Origin: Thunnus maccoyii
Lineage: Eukaryota; Chordata; Actinopteri; Scombriformes; Scombridae
Assembly: GCF_910596095.1 (NCBI RefSeq)
Contig: NC_056552.1
Span: forward strand, 6,987,111-7,051,110
Length of the DNA: 64,000 nt
Direction of reading: 5' to 3'
The notes beneath the pieces were generated by a model. That model did not search any database and was not told the origin of the DNA. It was given only the letters and a program-made list of their open reading frames with translations. Position 1 is the stretch's first letter. Each line of letters opens with the position of its first letter. Below, piece by piece: positions 51,424-62,930 of the stretch. Made by a program: the position numbers and the translations under genes.

Positions 51424-53639
51424 TCAAGGTTTGGGCACTTGGCAGGTCCAACTTGTACGGTCTGGTTGGTAAATAAAATCCCTCCTGAAAGACAAACAAA
51501 GTGAGGTTGAGCCTGGTAAATCATGTGATTTGTATGAAAACTTGCAAATATATTGAACGTTTAAAACAGGACGTTTTAAGCATATAGAGTATATATATAA
51601 CAAAACATCCTATAAGATGGTTTTCAGTGAGTTACAAGTTGTTCTCCTTTGCCATGTTGGATGAAAAAAAAGGTGTTAAAGCTTAAATAACTGTTGCATA
51701 TACATTAAGCTTGTTATGCATTTAATAATATCAGCTACTATTTCTTAATAGACATGACAGCAAGTTTTACATCTTTCGTTATACCAGGGATGGTGGCCCT
51801 GTTGACCCCACTCCCCACCACCACCTCCGTTAACAATTTGTGCTTTGGGGTTTTCTGTCTGTCAGTTACTTTGAGTCTCTTTGACAAGGAAGAAAAATGC
51901 TTGGAATAAAAAAGACGATAGATTAACAATAACTGTGACCATTAGACCTTTCCCATCTATCCACACTTCACCTCTATAAACTTTGTTAGCACAATATGAA
52001 CTAAAACAAAGTCTTAAAACAACATTTTGAGGTCAAATTCCCTAACCAATTTGCAATTTATCAAATTTTGTACAACCATTTGACAAATAGAGACCCTAGT
52101 GGGAATCTGGGCACTTAAAATAATCCAGTTTTGTTTAGATGTATTTTGAGTGAATCATTTCAGCTGATAGCCTTCAAAAAACAGTATGTTCACATTTCAT
52201 ACAATTACCAGCCACAGAGGCAGCTGTGTTCATTTGCTGTACTTACTCTCTCCAGTGTGGTGCCCTGTTTTCACGACACAGCAGCCCCTCATCACACGGG
52301 CAAATCTGGTTTATGCTGAAGGCCAGGCCGCCATCTGGCACATAGCAGCTCTCACCGCGGATCAGCCGTCTCTTGCACACCAGCTCACCGTGGTGTCGGG
52401 CGCAGCACATAGATGCCCCACAATCCCTGTTGACTTTACACCTGGCACCTGGATGACATAAACACGTCAGATCATCTTTAATCTCTGAACAGTTTATTGA
52501 CATGAATGGTTTTGATTGGGTCATAAATAAATAGTTTAAAAATTAACTCCAGCCTTGACACTGCAGAGACGCACTCTTACCCTCTTGTCCATTGGGGATG
52601 CTGCGGTGGCATTTCCCAAACATGCAGTTGAGCCCGCGGACACACTGGGCGTCCCTCCGACAGTAGTGGCCCTCCCCTCGTAGGGGCACACAAAGACCAA
52701 AGTGGCGATCACAGGAGAAACCGCGCCCACATGCCCTGTCATGGTCACACACAGCCTGAAGAAAAAAGTGGAATATATTAAAACTTGAAAGACTTCCTTT
52801 AAATAATGTCCAAAATTTAAGTTGTAACAGCAGCTTCCTGAAAATAGTTATGTAAAGACTTCACTGTGTTGCGCTTGTGCAAAAGTAACCACCTCACACT
52901 TTACATATAAGTAGAGAGAAGTAACACGGACTTAGGGAGCAACTTTTCTCGACGCACACTTTGTGACAGACTGTGTTTTCCTGTTCAGCTGCAGTGGAAG
53001 GATCGTAACAAAAAGAGGGAATTTGGCACTAAAAAAGACAGTGACTTTGAAAGATATTGACTCGATTTGATTAATTTGGGCAGCTGAAACTTCATATTAG
53101 CTTCAAATAAACTTTAAAATTAGTTTTTGCACAGAGGGATGGATTTTGTCTCCCATCACTAACACTGAAAGTGCATTATGAAGGGATCTTCTAATGACTA
53201 TTATGACAAGGAGGAATGATTACATTAAGAAAAATATGTGTCAGTGTTTGTTTGGGTGCCTGACTGTTCTTTTAGGACTGACTTGAACATTTGTGAACCT
53301 ATCCTTTAAGAAGAAATATTTTACTACACAAAAATAGAACTGCCTGTGCCCAAAGGAATATTCGTGTATGTATGTACATGTAATACACATTAAAGTCTAT
53401 TGCTCAGTGTGTTTTTGAAGATTAAATAAAGGTTGAAATTTATTCAAGAGCAGCATTATATTCCTGTACAGTATCCAGTATCTTACCGTGGTTGCTTTAG
53501 CTACAGGGACACTTTCTCTAAGTGCCTTTGCTCCTTCTTTGGGAGGACTGTGAGGCATGTTGAGCATCCAGGCCCATATGTGTGCATCGGTCCAGGAGAA
53601 GCTGATACACAGGCAGATCATCCACAGATTCCCCAACAT
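51424..53639 (-). CDS. Dickkopf-family secreted protein, compact DKK3-like (complete, 4 exons, 196 aa)
   Basis: Predicted secreted cysteine-rich factor of the Dickkopf (Wnt-modulator) family. Exons 5' to 3': 53639-53487, 52755-52581, 52448-52247, 51484-51424, phases consistent. A signal peptide at about 1-19 (MLGNLWMICLCISFSWTDA) is followed by only about 34 residues before the first cysteine domain (Cys54-Cys100), a 12-residue linker, and a full ten-cysteine colipase-like second domain (Cys113-Cys191) with CCARHHGELVC and CPCDEGLLC. A 12-residue linker matches DKK3; DKK1, 2 and 4 have much longer ones. Unlike DKK3 it lacks a long N-terminal region, and the first domain has eight cysteines instead of ten (the second of the CxxC pair and one of the CC pair are missing). 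The subfamily is therefore uncertain and no symbol is given. Whether it binds LRP5/6 or Kremen cannot be judged. Confidence 0.88.
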
Positions 53640-53883
53640 CTCCACGCAACAAAAAAAAATAATAATAAAAAATAAAAAAGTGTGAGAAACTGAAATCAAG
53701 TAGGCTGGGTGACTCACACAGAAAGGAAAATTGAGTCAGTTGTTGATGACTCCACAACAAAATAACAGTTTTGTTTTTGTGTTCTATCGAGATGGAAAAG
53801 TCCCACTTAATGTGTAGAAAGTCAGGACTGCAGGGATCCATGCAGTGACAGTGGTTGGCACCTCTTCCAGTGTGACTTTTATA
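53640..53883 (-). promoter_or_regulatory. Promoter and 5' UTR of the Dickkopf-like gene
   Basis: A minus-strand TATAAAAG at 53883-53876 predicts a start site near 53850, about 210 nt before the ATG at 53639. This leader has an ATG at 53842 opening a long out-of-frame ORF that overlaps the coding start. A strong GTGAGT donor near 53712 and a T-rich tract ending in AG immediately before the ATG could define a short intron of about 73 nt that would remove part of it. Confidence 0.5.
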
Positions 53884-53939
53884 GGTCATCAGGGCTTGAC
53901 CCCCCCCCCACCCTCCCCACCTAGCTGTTTGTCCAAACA

Positions 53940-54420
53940 ACAGGGTAGGAGGAGACAATTAGTTGTTAATGGATTAACTAAATTGCCCTGGTCGCCCCCC
54001 GCAGCCAGAAAATAGTGGCAAAATGACCAGTCGTGGAGCAGGGAGAAAGGGAAAGAGGGGAGATGGGGCCGGGAGGGGATGGATGGACATGATGGGCTGA
54101 CAACAGCTTCACACAATAGAGCCGAGACAAGCACCACCTCTGTGTGGTTATCTCAGAGAGTCAGACAAACAAACGAGGAGGACAAAAGCAGACAAATACA
54201 TGTCATGTTTCACTGCTCACTGAGTGACAGGTAAAGCCACTGTGGGACCTGGCCCCCAAACACTCCTGGCCCCGACCTCGACCGCCCCCCCTTACCCTAT
54301 CCCACTTCAGACCCCACGCTGAGAGCAATTTGCAGAAGTGCACCCCGCAGACGACCCCATGATCTCATTAAATGTAATTACCATCAGCGATTAGTTCTCA
54401 GGGGGAGAAGGGGAGTGAGT
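53940..54420. promoter_or_regulatory. Possible conserved regulatory DNA upstream of the Dickkopf-like gene
   Basis: A relatively GC-rich 480 bp with homeodomain-type motifs: acaattagttgttaatggat at 53955-53974 and atgtaattaccatcagcgat plus tagttctc at 54373-54400. No exon was found here. Called from motif density and position only. Confidence 0.25.
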
Positions 54421-54929
54421 GGAGGGGAGACAAGTTGCTGTTGGGAAACAAACATTCATTTTTGCACATTTTTGCACATTTTTTTCTGGCATTTCTGATA
54501 TCTTTTTACTTGCTCAAAAGGAATAAGACCACAAATCACTCCAACTATAATCCATTACAATAAAAAAAGAGGGTAATAACTTTGATATCCTGAAAAATTT
54601 CTGATTCTGTATCTTGAGATGCAATGATTCCTTGAAGTCAAGGGTTTGATAATATGCTGTCAGTGTGGCTTTAAAATAAACAAAAGAAGAAGAAAAAGCA
54701 GTTTTTTGACTGTTACGCTAAATATCAGCTGATATACTGTAGGAATCATTTCCCAAGTTAAGAAAGTTGATAAAATGATTTTGCTCCTAGATCTTAAAGT
54801 AGGGCTGAATATTTATCACTATGAGAATTTTTTTAGGACTGTTTTCTTTATCCGAGACAATAAGTACAGGCCCTGGTCTAAGAGATGGCAGTGGTCAAAG
54901 GACTGTTTTGGCTATTTAGCACCAAATGG

Positions 54930-55250
54930 GCTAACCTACAGCAGTGTATTGCTGCCACTATGACACAAAACAATTGCTCTGTTTTTTGTTATATCTTACC
55001 ATAACAAGATAGTTTTGCAATATAACAAGATAAAGTGGTATGTTATTATTACATGAAAAGTTTCCTGTTAAAACTGAACAATTTTATATGTACTGATAAC
55101 GAGAAAAGTATGTAATTATAACATGAAACTATATTGTTATAACGTGAGAAGGATTGTGTTAAAACAAGAAAAACATTTTTGTTATAACAAGAAACAACAA
55201 CAGAGCACATTTTCTCTCATCGTGGCAGCAATACTCTGCCGTGCAACCTG
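54930..55250. mobile_element. MITE with GCAG(T/A)GTATTGCTGCCAC termini and internal TTATAACAAGAAA repeats
   Basis: Left end agcagtgtattgctgccact at 54941-54960 is mirrored by gtggcagcaatactctgc at 55223-55240, and tgctctgtt near 54976 by aacagagca near 55200. The interior carries several degenerate copies of (T/A)TTATAACA(A/T)GAAA in direct orientation. Confidence 0.6.
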
Positions 55251-57250
55251 AAAATCCTCTTTCTGGCAAAACAACAGGACTCACAGGAGGTGTTGAAGTT
55301 TCAGCTTTTGCCCAAGCTTAGTGATTCACACAGATACAATTTCATACACAGCATGTTGGACAAAGCAAATATCCATGGCAAAACACAAACTACAGATGGA
55401 GATTACCTCACATAAATCTACATGATAGGGCAAAAGCGGAAAACAGCTGTAAACTTTTGTTTGTTTTCATTGACCATGTAAGTGTTGTCAAGCACATCCT
55501 ATCAATTTAAGAATCTTTCTCTGTGCTCATTCATCAAGTTCCTTCTCATCAGAACAGCTTGGCTCAAGAAGTACTGACTTGAAATTCTTGGATGTGAGAA
55601 GTTTAAAGAGCGAGTGTGGGTCGATACATGTCCTTGTAAGACCTGCACTACATCTAATTCAGGTAGGATCTGAACCCTCCATGCTACTTTAAGTTATGAT
55701 CACACTGGAGATGTCCATTTACTGTGGGAAGAGTGAGAGCTGATCTCTCCAACAAAGGCTGAACTTTACTTTGTTTAACCATAACTTCTGTGTTAATTCA
55801 AACTCAAACTGTCTGAGCAGCTTTCCCCGACATTAGCATTCACTGTTTCGTTAGCATTCAGTATTTTCACTCAGACTGAGATGCCTGGATAATTGTTAGT
55901 AATTTACATATTCTAAGTGGCAGACAGCACAGATCCGTTTTGTAGATATTGCAGCTATCTTAGCTCCAGGTACTTAAGTCCTTATCAAAACAGGCTAACA
56001 CAGACTAATGACGTAATTGGCTGTCAATTAGAAGGCACAATAGCAGCAACTGGATCAATTAGCAATATGTAAATAAGTATTGTATCATGATTATGCAGCC
56101 ATATGAGAAGTTTAACTGTTCTGATTTATGTGTATTGATTTATGTGTATAAATGAAACAATGGAATACGTTTTTCTCCATCCCAGTTACCTTGTTTGAGT
56201 CACAAAGATTTCTAAGTAAGATTCAAAATTCCTGCAGATTCAGCATCAGCATCCTATTCACTTGAATGGGAAAATGGTCTCAGACTTTTGGACCTTACTG
56301 CAGCCAATATTTTGAAACTTGTATACTGGAACCTTAGTCGGACATTTGGGGAAAACTTGTGATGATTATACATCATTTAAAAATTCCCCTCAGTCCCTAA
56401 TGAGGTGGTTTTGGATTCCCAGCACTGCATTTTGCAACACTCAGACTCCAACTCTAACTTTACTTTTTATGTTTCTCCAAACACGTATTCTTGTTCTACA
56501 TCTGTACTTACAGCAAGGTATCCCCCCCTTTCATTTACCCAACGGCAATGGCAGATAACTGTCTCCACACAGTCCTTAACATGCTCTCCCAGTGTTAATG
56601 ACTCTGCTAATGACGTTGTAATGAATGTGCTTGCTGTCACAATCAACATAACCGTGGGTCTTGCAATTAGGGACTAACAAAAACTACGGGCAGGGTGATG
56701 TTTGTCCATTGTAATGGACCTTGACCCCCCACAGGGAGCTATGAATAGTTGAAGGCATGAGGAGTCTGCCTTCCCATCACCAAAAAAAACATGTTCAGTG
56801 CTGGAATGGATGGACGATTGGAAATGAGTCCCAGTGAGTGAATGTGTATTCAGGGAGTTGAAGAACAATGGGGTAAATGTTTGGTTCTCCAGGATTCAAT
56901 ATGTAGTTTCAGTATTACACTGCTAGGGTGTTGTTTTCCTGATATAGAAGATGCCAGCTTCTTAGGCTAATGAATAATTATAGATAGGGGAGGGTGAAGG
57001 GATTATAGGCAGTTAGTGTTATGTTAATTGGGCTATTTGTTCTTAGGTTATGTGCCAGTATGCTTTTCCGAAGAGGAGGGATCTCTGACAAACCAAACTT
57101 TTAGTGCGCATTAACAGTGGTGGTGATGGAGGTAGAATAGAGAGCTTTACAATTTATGAGAGGGATACAGAAACACTCAGCTTTAATCACTTATTTATAT
57201 TGGTATCATAAACAAAATAAGAATCTGACAGGTTATACATAATCTATTAA
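55251..57250. other. No gene seen
   Basis: Intergenic DNA right of the Dickkopf-like gene. Frames around 56319-56868 were read on both strands and show no family resemblance. Confidence 0.4.
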
Positions 57251-57299
57251 AAACAAGGCTAAGAGTCTACAGTCATGCTAGCGGGGTACATACTGATGC

Positions 57300-57560
57300 G
57301 AAACAGGTGCGATCTTTATCAAGATCATCAAGTACAACTGAAGCCAATTGGATGTAATTCGTTTTGCAAGTATTTAGTATACTTAGTCCAAAGTATTGGA
57401 TAAACAGAAATTTTTGCCCGGAGGATGGGGAAAGGTCTGGGGATCACCATCTGTACCAAATTTCATGGTGATCCATCAAAGCGGTTGAGATATTTCGATC
57501 TGGACCAAAGTGGTGGACCAACCAACGGACAATCCCTACCTTTGATTTAAAACAATGTTT
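57300..57560. repeat. Dispersed element, third copy of the GTGGTGGACCAACCAAC family
   Basis: tgtaccaaatttcatggtga and ctggaccaaagtggtggacc, then aaccaacggac, parallel the copies at 18930 and 36830-37345. Confidence 0.55.
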
Positions 57561-58590
57561 TTCAAATACTTAACAATGGTACCAATCTTCATACAATATA
57601 TGTATGGTCATATATAGGTGTCTTAATTAACATTGCTGCAACTGGGAATAAATTTAGACAAATGGCCCACATTGGAATCGCTCAGTGTTGTCATTTTGCC
57701 GGTGTCTGGCTGCAGCTCTGTAATACTCCTGGCAATGTGAATGTCAGCATTTGAGCACACAGCGTTCTAACGTTTACTCTCTAAATTGAAGTCACATTTT
57801 AAAACAATGTGCTAGAAATACCCCAGTGCCATTTAATGTGTTAGTGGTCAGACATTCCATACCACAGGCGGAGCTGTTTTAAGTGAAGTGAAGGGTGAAA
57901 TTAAGCCAGAAAATGCTAACAGAAAGCAAATATTGCCCTTAAACACTTTTAAGTAGAGCTTATAATCAATAAATGGCACTAGAAATGTCAAGGTTGCGTG
58001 TAAAATGCAGTTTCACTCATGTTTTCTGCAGCTGTAGAAAATTGTCAAGATTTGATTGGTCTGTCTTTGATTGATGTGTCATATCTTAACAAATGCGATC
58101 ATTCATCTTTCATCCTATATCTTCTGTAACTCCTTTTTTGTATCTTAAACAATCTGGTTCCAGACTATGGAACAAAAACGCCAGAAATGTACATATTGTT
58201 TAGACACCTACAGAGCTCTGCTGGCATATTATATAAGTAGTAGTATTATTAAACATGGGGATAGTAAAAATAGTAGTTTCAAAAAAAGAGCACTAGAATC
58301 TACAAAATCATGCAGCCAAAAAAAAACTCAACATGTTGTTTTATATCAGATCTTATGGCCTTGTCACACCAGAAAGTGGCACAACAAAATTTTAATCAAT
58401 ACATCCTCACAAAATAGGCAGTGGAAGAGGCTGAGATTGTAGCCGATGTGCTAACCACTAACATGCTACCAAGAAAGAAACATATTAGCACTAGTCAGTC
58501 AGAATAGCTTTCCAAGCTTCTATCCATTTTCTCTGTGCTGAGCCGTTTACTCTCCCTGGTATTTTGCTGTCAAGATTGTCAAAGTTGAGT
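57561..58590. other. No gene seen
   Basis: AT-rich intergenic DNA. The 91-codon frame at 58167 (plus strand) lacks start, splice or family support. Confidence 0.4.
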
Positions 58591-58850
58591 CAAGTATAAA
58601 TTTTTATTGATATAGCGCCAAATCACAACAAAAGTTACCATGACACTTCACATAGAGCATGTCAAGAGCGTACTCTTTAATCTACAGAGACCCAACATTC
58701 CCACATGAGCAAGCACTTGGCAACGACAGCAAGGAAAAACTTCCCTTTAACGGGAAGAAACCTCAAACAGTACCAGGCTCTAGGGGGGCGGCCATCTGCC
58801 TCGACTGGTAGGGTTGACAAAGAAAGAGGGAGGGGGAGAGAGGAGAGAGA
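58590..58850 (+). mobile_element. Retroelement-type repeat (TTTATTGATATAGCGCCAAATCACAACAAAAG)
   Basis: atatagcgccaaatcacaac, cacttggcaacgacagcaag, ccctttaacgggaagaaacc and gggcggccatctgcctcgac are hallmark strings of a very common teleost repeat, near full length in this block. Confidence 0.7.
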
Positions 58851-58939
58851 TTGAACTGTATTATCCTTTATGTTATGGCAATATTTTTCATCTGTATATG
58901 TGATTATTCAAAGTGAATGTAATTATACAGTAGAGCATA

Positions 58940-58940
<1 letters not shown>

Positions 58941-58976
<36 letters not shown>
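58941..58976 (+). repeat. (AC)n microsatellite
   Basis: About 18 perfect AC units. Confidence 0.95.
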
Positions 58977-58977
<1 letters not shown>

Positions 58978-59129
58978 GGTCTAAGGACTAATTGTAAGGT
59001 TAGATTGGCCGAATCTTCAATCATCCAACAATCTTTCACAAACACACACAAACAAACATGCCCCCCCAAAAAACAAAGAAAACACCACAAACACACACAC
59101 AAACCACATGTTTAATGTTTTCTGCCATT

Positions 59130-59250
59130 TTGTTGTTCTTTGTATTTATTCATTGATTATATTTTATTTAATGAATTGTATTATCCTTGATGCTTTGGCA
59201 ATATTGTTCATCTGACATTCTTGCCAATAAAGCTTACTGAATTGAATAGA
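59130..59250 (+). mobile_element. LINE-like 3' tail
   Basis: tgacattcttgccaataaag and cttactgaattgaatagaaa form a typical LINE end with a short tandem tail; the adjoining microsatellite probably grew from it. Confidence 0.5.

Positions 59251-59254
<4 letters not shown>

Positions 59255-59312
<58 letters not shown>
59255..59312 (+). repeat. (AG)n microsatellite
   Basis: About 28 perfect AG units directly 3' of the LINE-like tail. Confidence 0.95.
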
Positions 59313-59315
<3 letters not shown>

Positions 59316-61480
59316 TGCACAGCAATAATAATAACATTAACAACTATAATAATAATAATAGAATTATGATTATACATTATTTCCTTCAGTAAAGATTACA
59401 GAAAAGGGAAAAAGCTCTCTGAGCTAGCAAGTTAGGAAGTCTGTTAGCTCAGATGCTAACGGGAAAATACATTCACATTCAACATCTGTATTTGTACCAT
59501 CAACACTTCTCTCCTGTCTGCAAACCATTTCTCTTTTGTGGAGTAGACCTTTGAATAAATGAGAGGATTAATGGCTAATGAGCTCTTGTTCATTTGCCAT
59601 GACCACAATCTTCCCCCAATCTTAACTTTCTTCTTATTGTAGACAGAAAGAATTTGAAAAACCTTGGCACTTAACATTATGTGATTCTGAAGAATCGTCC
59701 AATATTGATATTGTATCCGTGTGAACCAGAATACACTGGGCCACTTCTTGACTATAAATTCTTGATGCAGCCCGATCAATCCCTACAGTATCACAAAATT
59801 ATGTGCAATATTTATCAGCCTTTCTCAGACTTATTACAAAAATTGAAGTACTTCTTTTGGTTACTTTGTCATCACAGTCAATAGTTGAGTTCCCTTAACC
59901 AATCAGTCTGGAATGATGCAGTAATGTCTACTCTAACCACTAACTGTGGATTGTCTCAAAAGTGAGGTATCTTTATCTGTGTTAACATCTGTCTCTCCAA
60001 CAATAAAGTTAATGACACTTAATGTTCATTGTCAGGTTATTTGTAAATGGGTCACTGCTGTTTTAGAGATCTAAAGGTAGAAACCTTGACTGTTTTTTGC
60101 TATATTTTAATGCAGAAAACAGTGAAAACAAGTAAAAGGGATGACTTACAACAAAGATCTTGAATTTGATTCATTTTGGAGTGGACAAGTATGCCATGTG
60201 CCCAGCTCAAACACAAGGAAACCACTACATGTAATGGCTTGTCAGTTTCCAGTAATGGCAATAAGCCTGGCTTGCTGACTCCACATCTGTCCTTTACGAT
60301 TATTTAGACATGATGGCAGTAATCCTTTAAAAACACATTTTTTGACAAGAACTTGTAGTGTTAACATTAATCACAATAAAACGTGTTCATTGTTTTGGGT
60401 CCATAGACAAATAGATCAATAGATAAATGCACTACCTCATCATTAAATACAGTATAACCAAAGCTGTCTTTTATTTTAGCCTCAGAGGTTTGAACTGCAT
60501 TTCTGGTCAGGTTTAAATAATGTTCTCTATAACCTGTTTCCAATTGGAACAAGACAGAGGAGTGTGACTCCCACTATAATGGGAAACAGCCCTGTGTCTT
60601 CTTTGTGCCAGGTAAAAAAAAAAAAAAAAAAAGGAAGACGAGAATCTGGAGCAAGGGTCACTGCAGGCCAATAGTTGCAAATCAAGCCATTCCCCACTGT
60701 TATGATTTTAAAATCACAGCAAATGGTATTCAAGGAAACCGGCCTGTCAAATATTCAGGATCACAGGAGAAAACATACTTTGTGGGGCGATGGATTTGAG
60801 AGGTTCCTTTTCCACTTCTTCTGCCCATCTGTCTTTCTTGACTCCTCATCATGATTCAGTGCAACTGTGAATCCCCCTTGTGCTTTTAGTTGTGTGTGTG
60901 TTATGTAGCTTTTTGGCACTCCAACCCCGAGAAAATTAGTACTCTCCCTCTCTGCTGTGACGTTTGACCACATTTTTCCTGTGAAAATTAAATCCCAATG
61001 ACGTTGCTATAATTGGATCAATGCATCACTTGGGTTACAAGCTTTGTTTGGTTTCAATTGTTTTGCTAAAACTTTTTCTATCCACAAATGGGTGACAAAT
61101 TAAAGGAAAAACAACATCAAATGTCTTAAGTAAGAGCTCCCCTGGGGTCACATGGTAGGAAAAAAAAACTTAATGTGTAAATCCGTGAAACGGATTTATA
61201 ATCGAACACACAATTATCCTTGGTCGGGAGAGGTTGCTGCAATATTTTCTCTTTCTGATTTGACTTTTACTTTCAGGAATAACTTGCAGTGTAATATAAA
61301 TACAGTCAAACAAAAAATATTAAAGATCTATAAGGGTAGGGAAGGAAGATATTTGTAAGAAGCCAAAGCTTAGAAACTACATTCAAAACAAAGACGATTA
61401 TTGTACAGAACCATATATAAAGCTACATTTACAGAGAAGGCAAAGGTCCTTGTGTGCTCAGTTAAGAACTAGTACTTTAC
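59313..61480. other. No gene seen
   Basis: Intergenic DNA with a poly(A) run at 60613-60632. Nothing recognisable as an exon on either strand. Confidence 0.4.
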
Positions 61481-61550
61481 CACTGGTGATTGAAGTAGGC
61501 AGATATAAATATATTCCCGAAAACATTTATGTGTTTTTTGTGATCTTGGT

Positions 61551-61832
61551 GCTGTCGAGGATGAATTTCGTTTTGTATTTAATTGCCCTTTGTACAATGA
61601 CTTGAGGAATTGTTTGTTTGAAAATATCCAAATGAAAAACCCTGGTTTGTTTTGGTTGTCTGATGTGTTGAGTTGGCTTTTTAATATGAAGATTTTTGTT
61701 CTAGCGAGATTTATAGGAGATGCTTGGCAGCTGACAGAGAACACTGTATCCATCATAATGGGACTTTCCTCCCATGTAACTAAATGTTCCGAAATGCTCT
61801 CGTTTCTGAATTTGTGGAATTGTATATTATGA
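61551..61832 (+). pseudogene. C-terminal fragment of a LINE ORF2 (reverse transcriptase protein)
   Basis: In frame from about 61551 the sequence reads VEDEFRFVFNCPLYNDLRN, then an aromatic-rich stretch (LFWLSDVLSWLF) and a stop at 61830-61832. An E-D-E-x-H/R-F-x-x-x-C-P-L-Y-x-D-x-R pattern near the C-terminus is characteristic of non-LTR retrotransposon ORF2 proteins. The final His-like position is replaced by Asn (FNCPLY). Upstream sequence is not recognisable, so this is a 5'-truncated insertion. The 3' flank (agcccatatgggctgagcac, cagaaaggtgcaggacactt) and a (CAAT)n tail at 61919-61937 complete the element. Confidence 0.6.
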
Positions 61833-61940
61833 TCTGCCAAGTGGCCATCCTGGTTATTACTGTCTAGTGTCTTGTAAGCCCATATGGGCTGAGCACCAGA
61901 AAGGTGCAGGACACTTAAACAATTCAATCAATCAATGTAA
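61833..61940 (+). mobile_element. 3' UTR and (CAAT)n tail of the LINE fragment
   Basis: The ORF2 remnant is followed by about 90 bases of 3' UTR with a small palindrome (cccatatggg) and ends in attcaatcaatcaatg, a tandem tail of the kind left by LINE insertion. Confidence 0.55.
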
Positions 61941-62249
61941 ACTGTGCCCTTCGATTCATAATCCATGCCAATGGATTACATGCCCTCTTCTGGCTTTTTT
62001 GGCAAACATCCCATGATTTAAATTGAATCTGGGATTGTAATTTTAAGTGGATCTAAGAGTTTTCATTCAAAGAGTTTAAAAAAAAAAACAAACAAACAAA
62101 AAACAGCTTGGTGTGAAATTTGACTTTTGTGTGAAAAGTAAGGATGTCAAAAAATAATCAGATAGATGGAAGCATGTTAACACCAACATACAGGCCTATT
62201 TTGGAACCAATATGATGACAAAAAAAATCAAAACCATTGGGAGAGCCTA

Positions 62250-62370
62250 TAATATTAACTGCCCATCACTGAATGGGCAGTTAAAAAGCTCCTTTTATAC
62301 AGCCTGTTTACAGCGGGAACGCTGCGCCTTTATTCTGCCTCGCTGTTCTGTATAAAAAGGTACGGACACA
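62250..62370. mobile_element. Palindromic MITE-like element with internal TATA
   Basis: aactgcccat at 62257-62266 pairs exactly with atgggcagtt at 62273-62282; the flanking cctttttatacag-type arms (62291-62303 and 62349-62361) are inverted copies. No coding capacity. Confidence 0.4.
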
Positions 62371-62749
62371 GTATGGGGGAGTAGAGTTGCTCTGTCAATA
62401 AGCCGGATCCAGAGGTAGTCACAGAGCCGGATGGACTGTGTGTGTAAAAGGGACAGCCAGCGTGGCGGACAGGGAGGTGACACTGTTGTGAATCTTGAAC
62501 GCTAGCATGCTATGTTAAAGCACACACAGGGACGGCATTATGCCAGCTTTGTTTGATTCAGCGTAAACAAGCAAAGCGACTTAATGATGGATCTTCTTTA
62601 CAGCTATAATGCAGGATCTCTGTAAAAAAGAGCCTACAGGTAGTAGAGAGATACTGAGCATACAATTCCCGCTCAGAATTCAGACATTCAAATAAAATGG
62701 TGGAGAGTAATGTTAGCAAGCACTATGAGGAAGTGATTTTGGACACATC

Positions 62750-62930
62750 TTTAGAGTACATCCACACTAAGCCAATATTTTTCACATCTAAAAACAGAGC
62801 TTTTTGAAAACCCGTCTCCAGAGTGGATGAATCTAAAAACCACAACCTTGTGTTTCAGTGCGAACAGGGAAAAATTGGGCTTTTGGAAAAGAACATTGAA
62901 CACTTCCTATTGCTGCGGCTTCATAATGAA
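62750..62930. repeat. Dispersed repeat (CACACTAAGCC ... GTGTGAACAGG type)
   Basis: catccacactaagccaatat, aaacagagctttttgaaaac, ccgtctccagagtggatgaa and tcagtgcgaacaggga follow the pattern of a common fish MITE whose two ends are partly complementary. Confidence 0.45.

Noticed and set aside
53518..53958. 146-codon frame on the minus strand overlapping the Dickkopf-like first exon
   Set aside because: Its downstream part is an out-of-frame shadow of the real exon, and the upstream part crosses the TATA box. Kept only as a uORF note.
56674..56868. 64-codon minus-strand frame with several Cys and His
   Set aside because: Short, no recognisable motif, no neighbouring exon of compatible phase.
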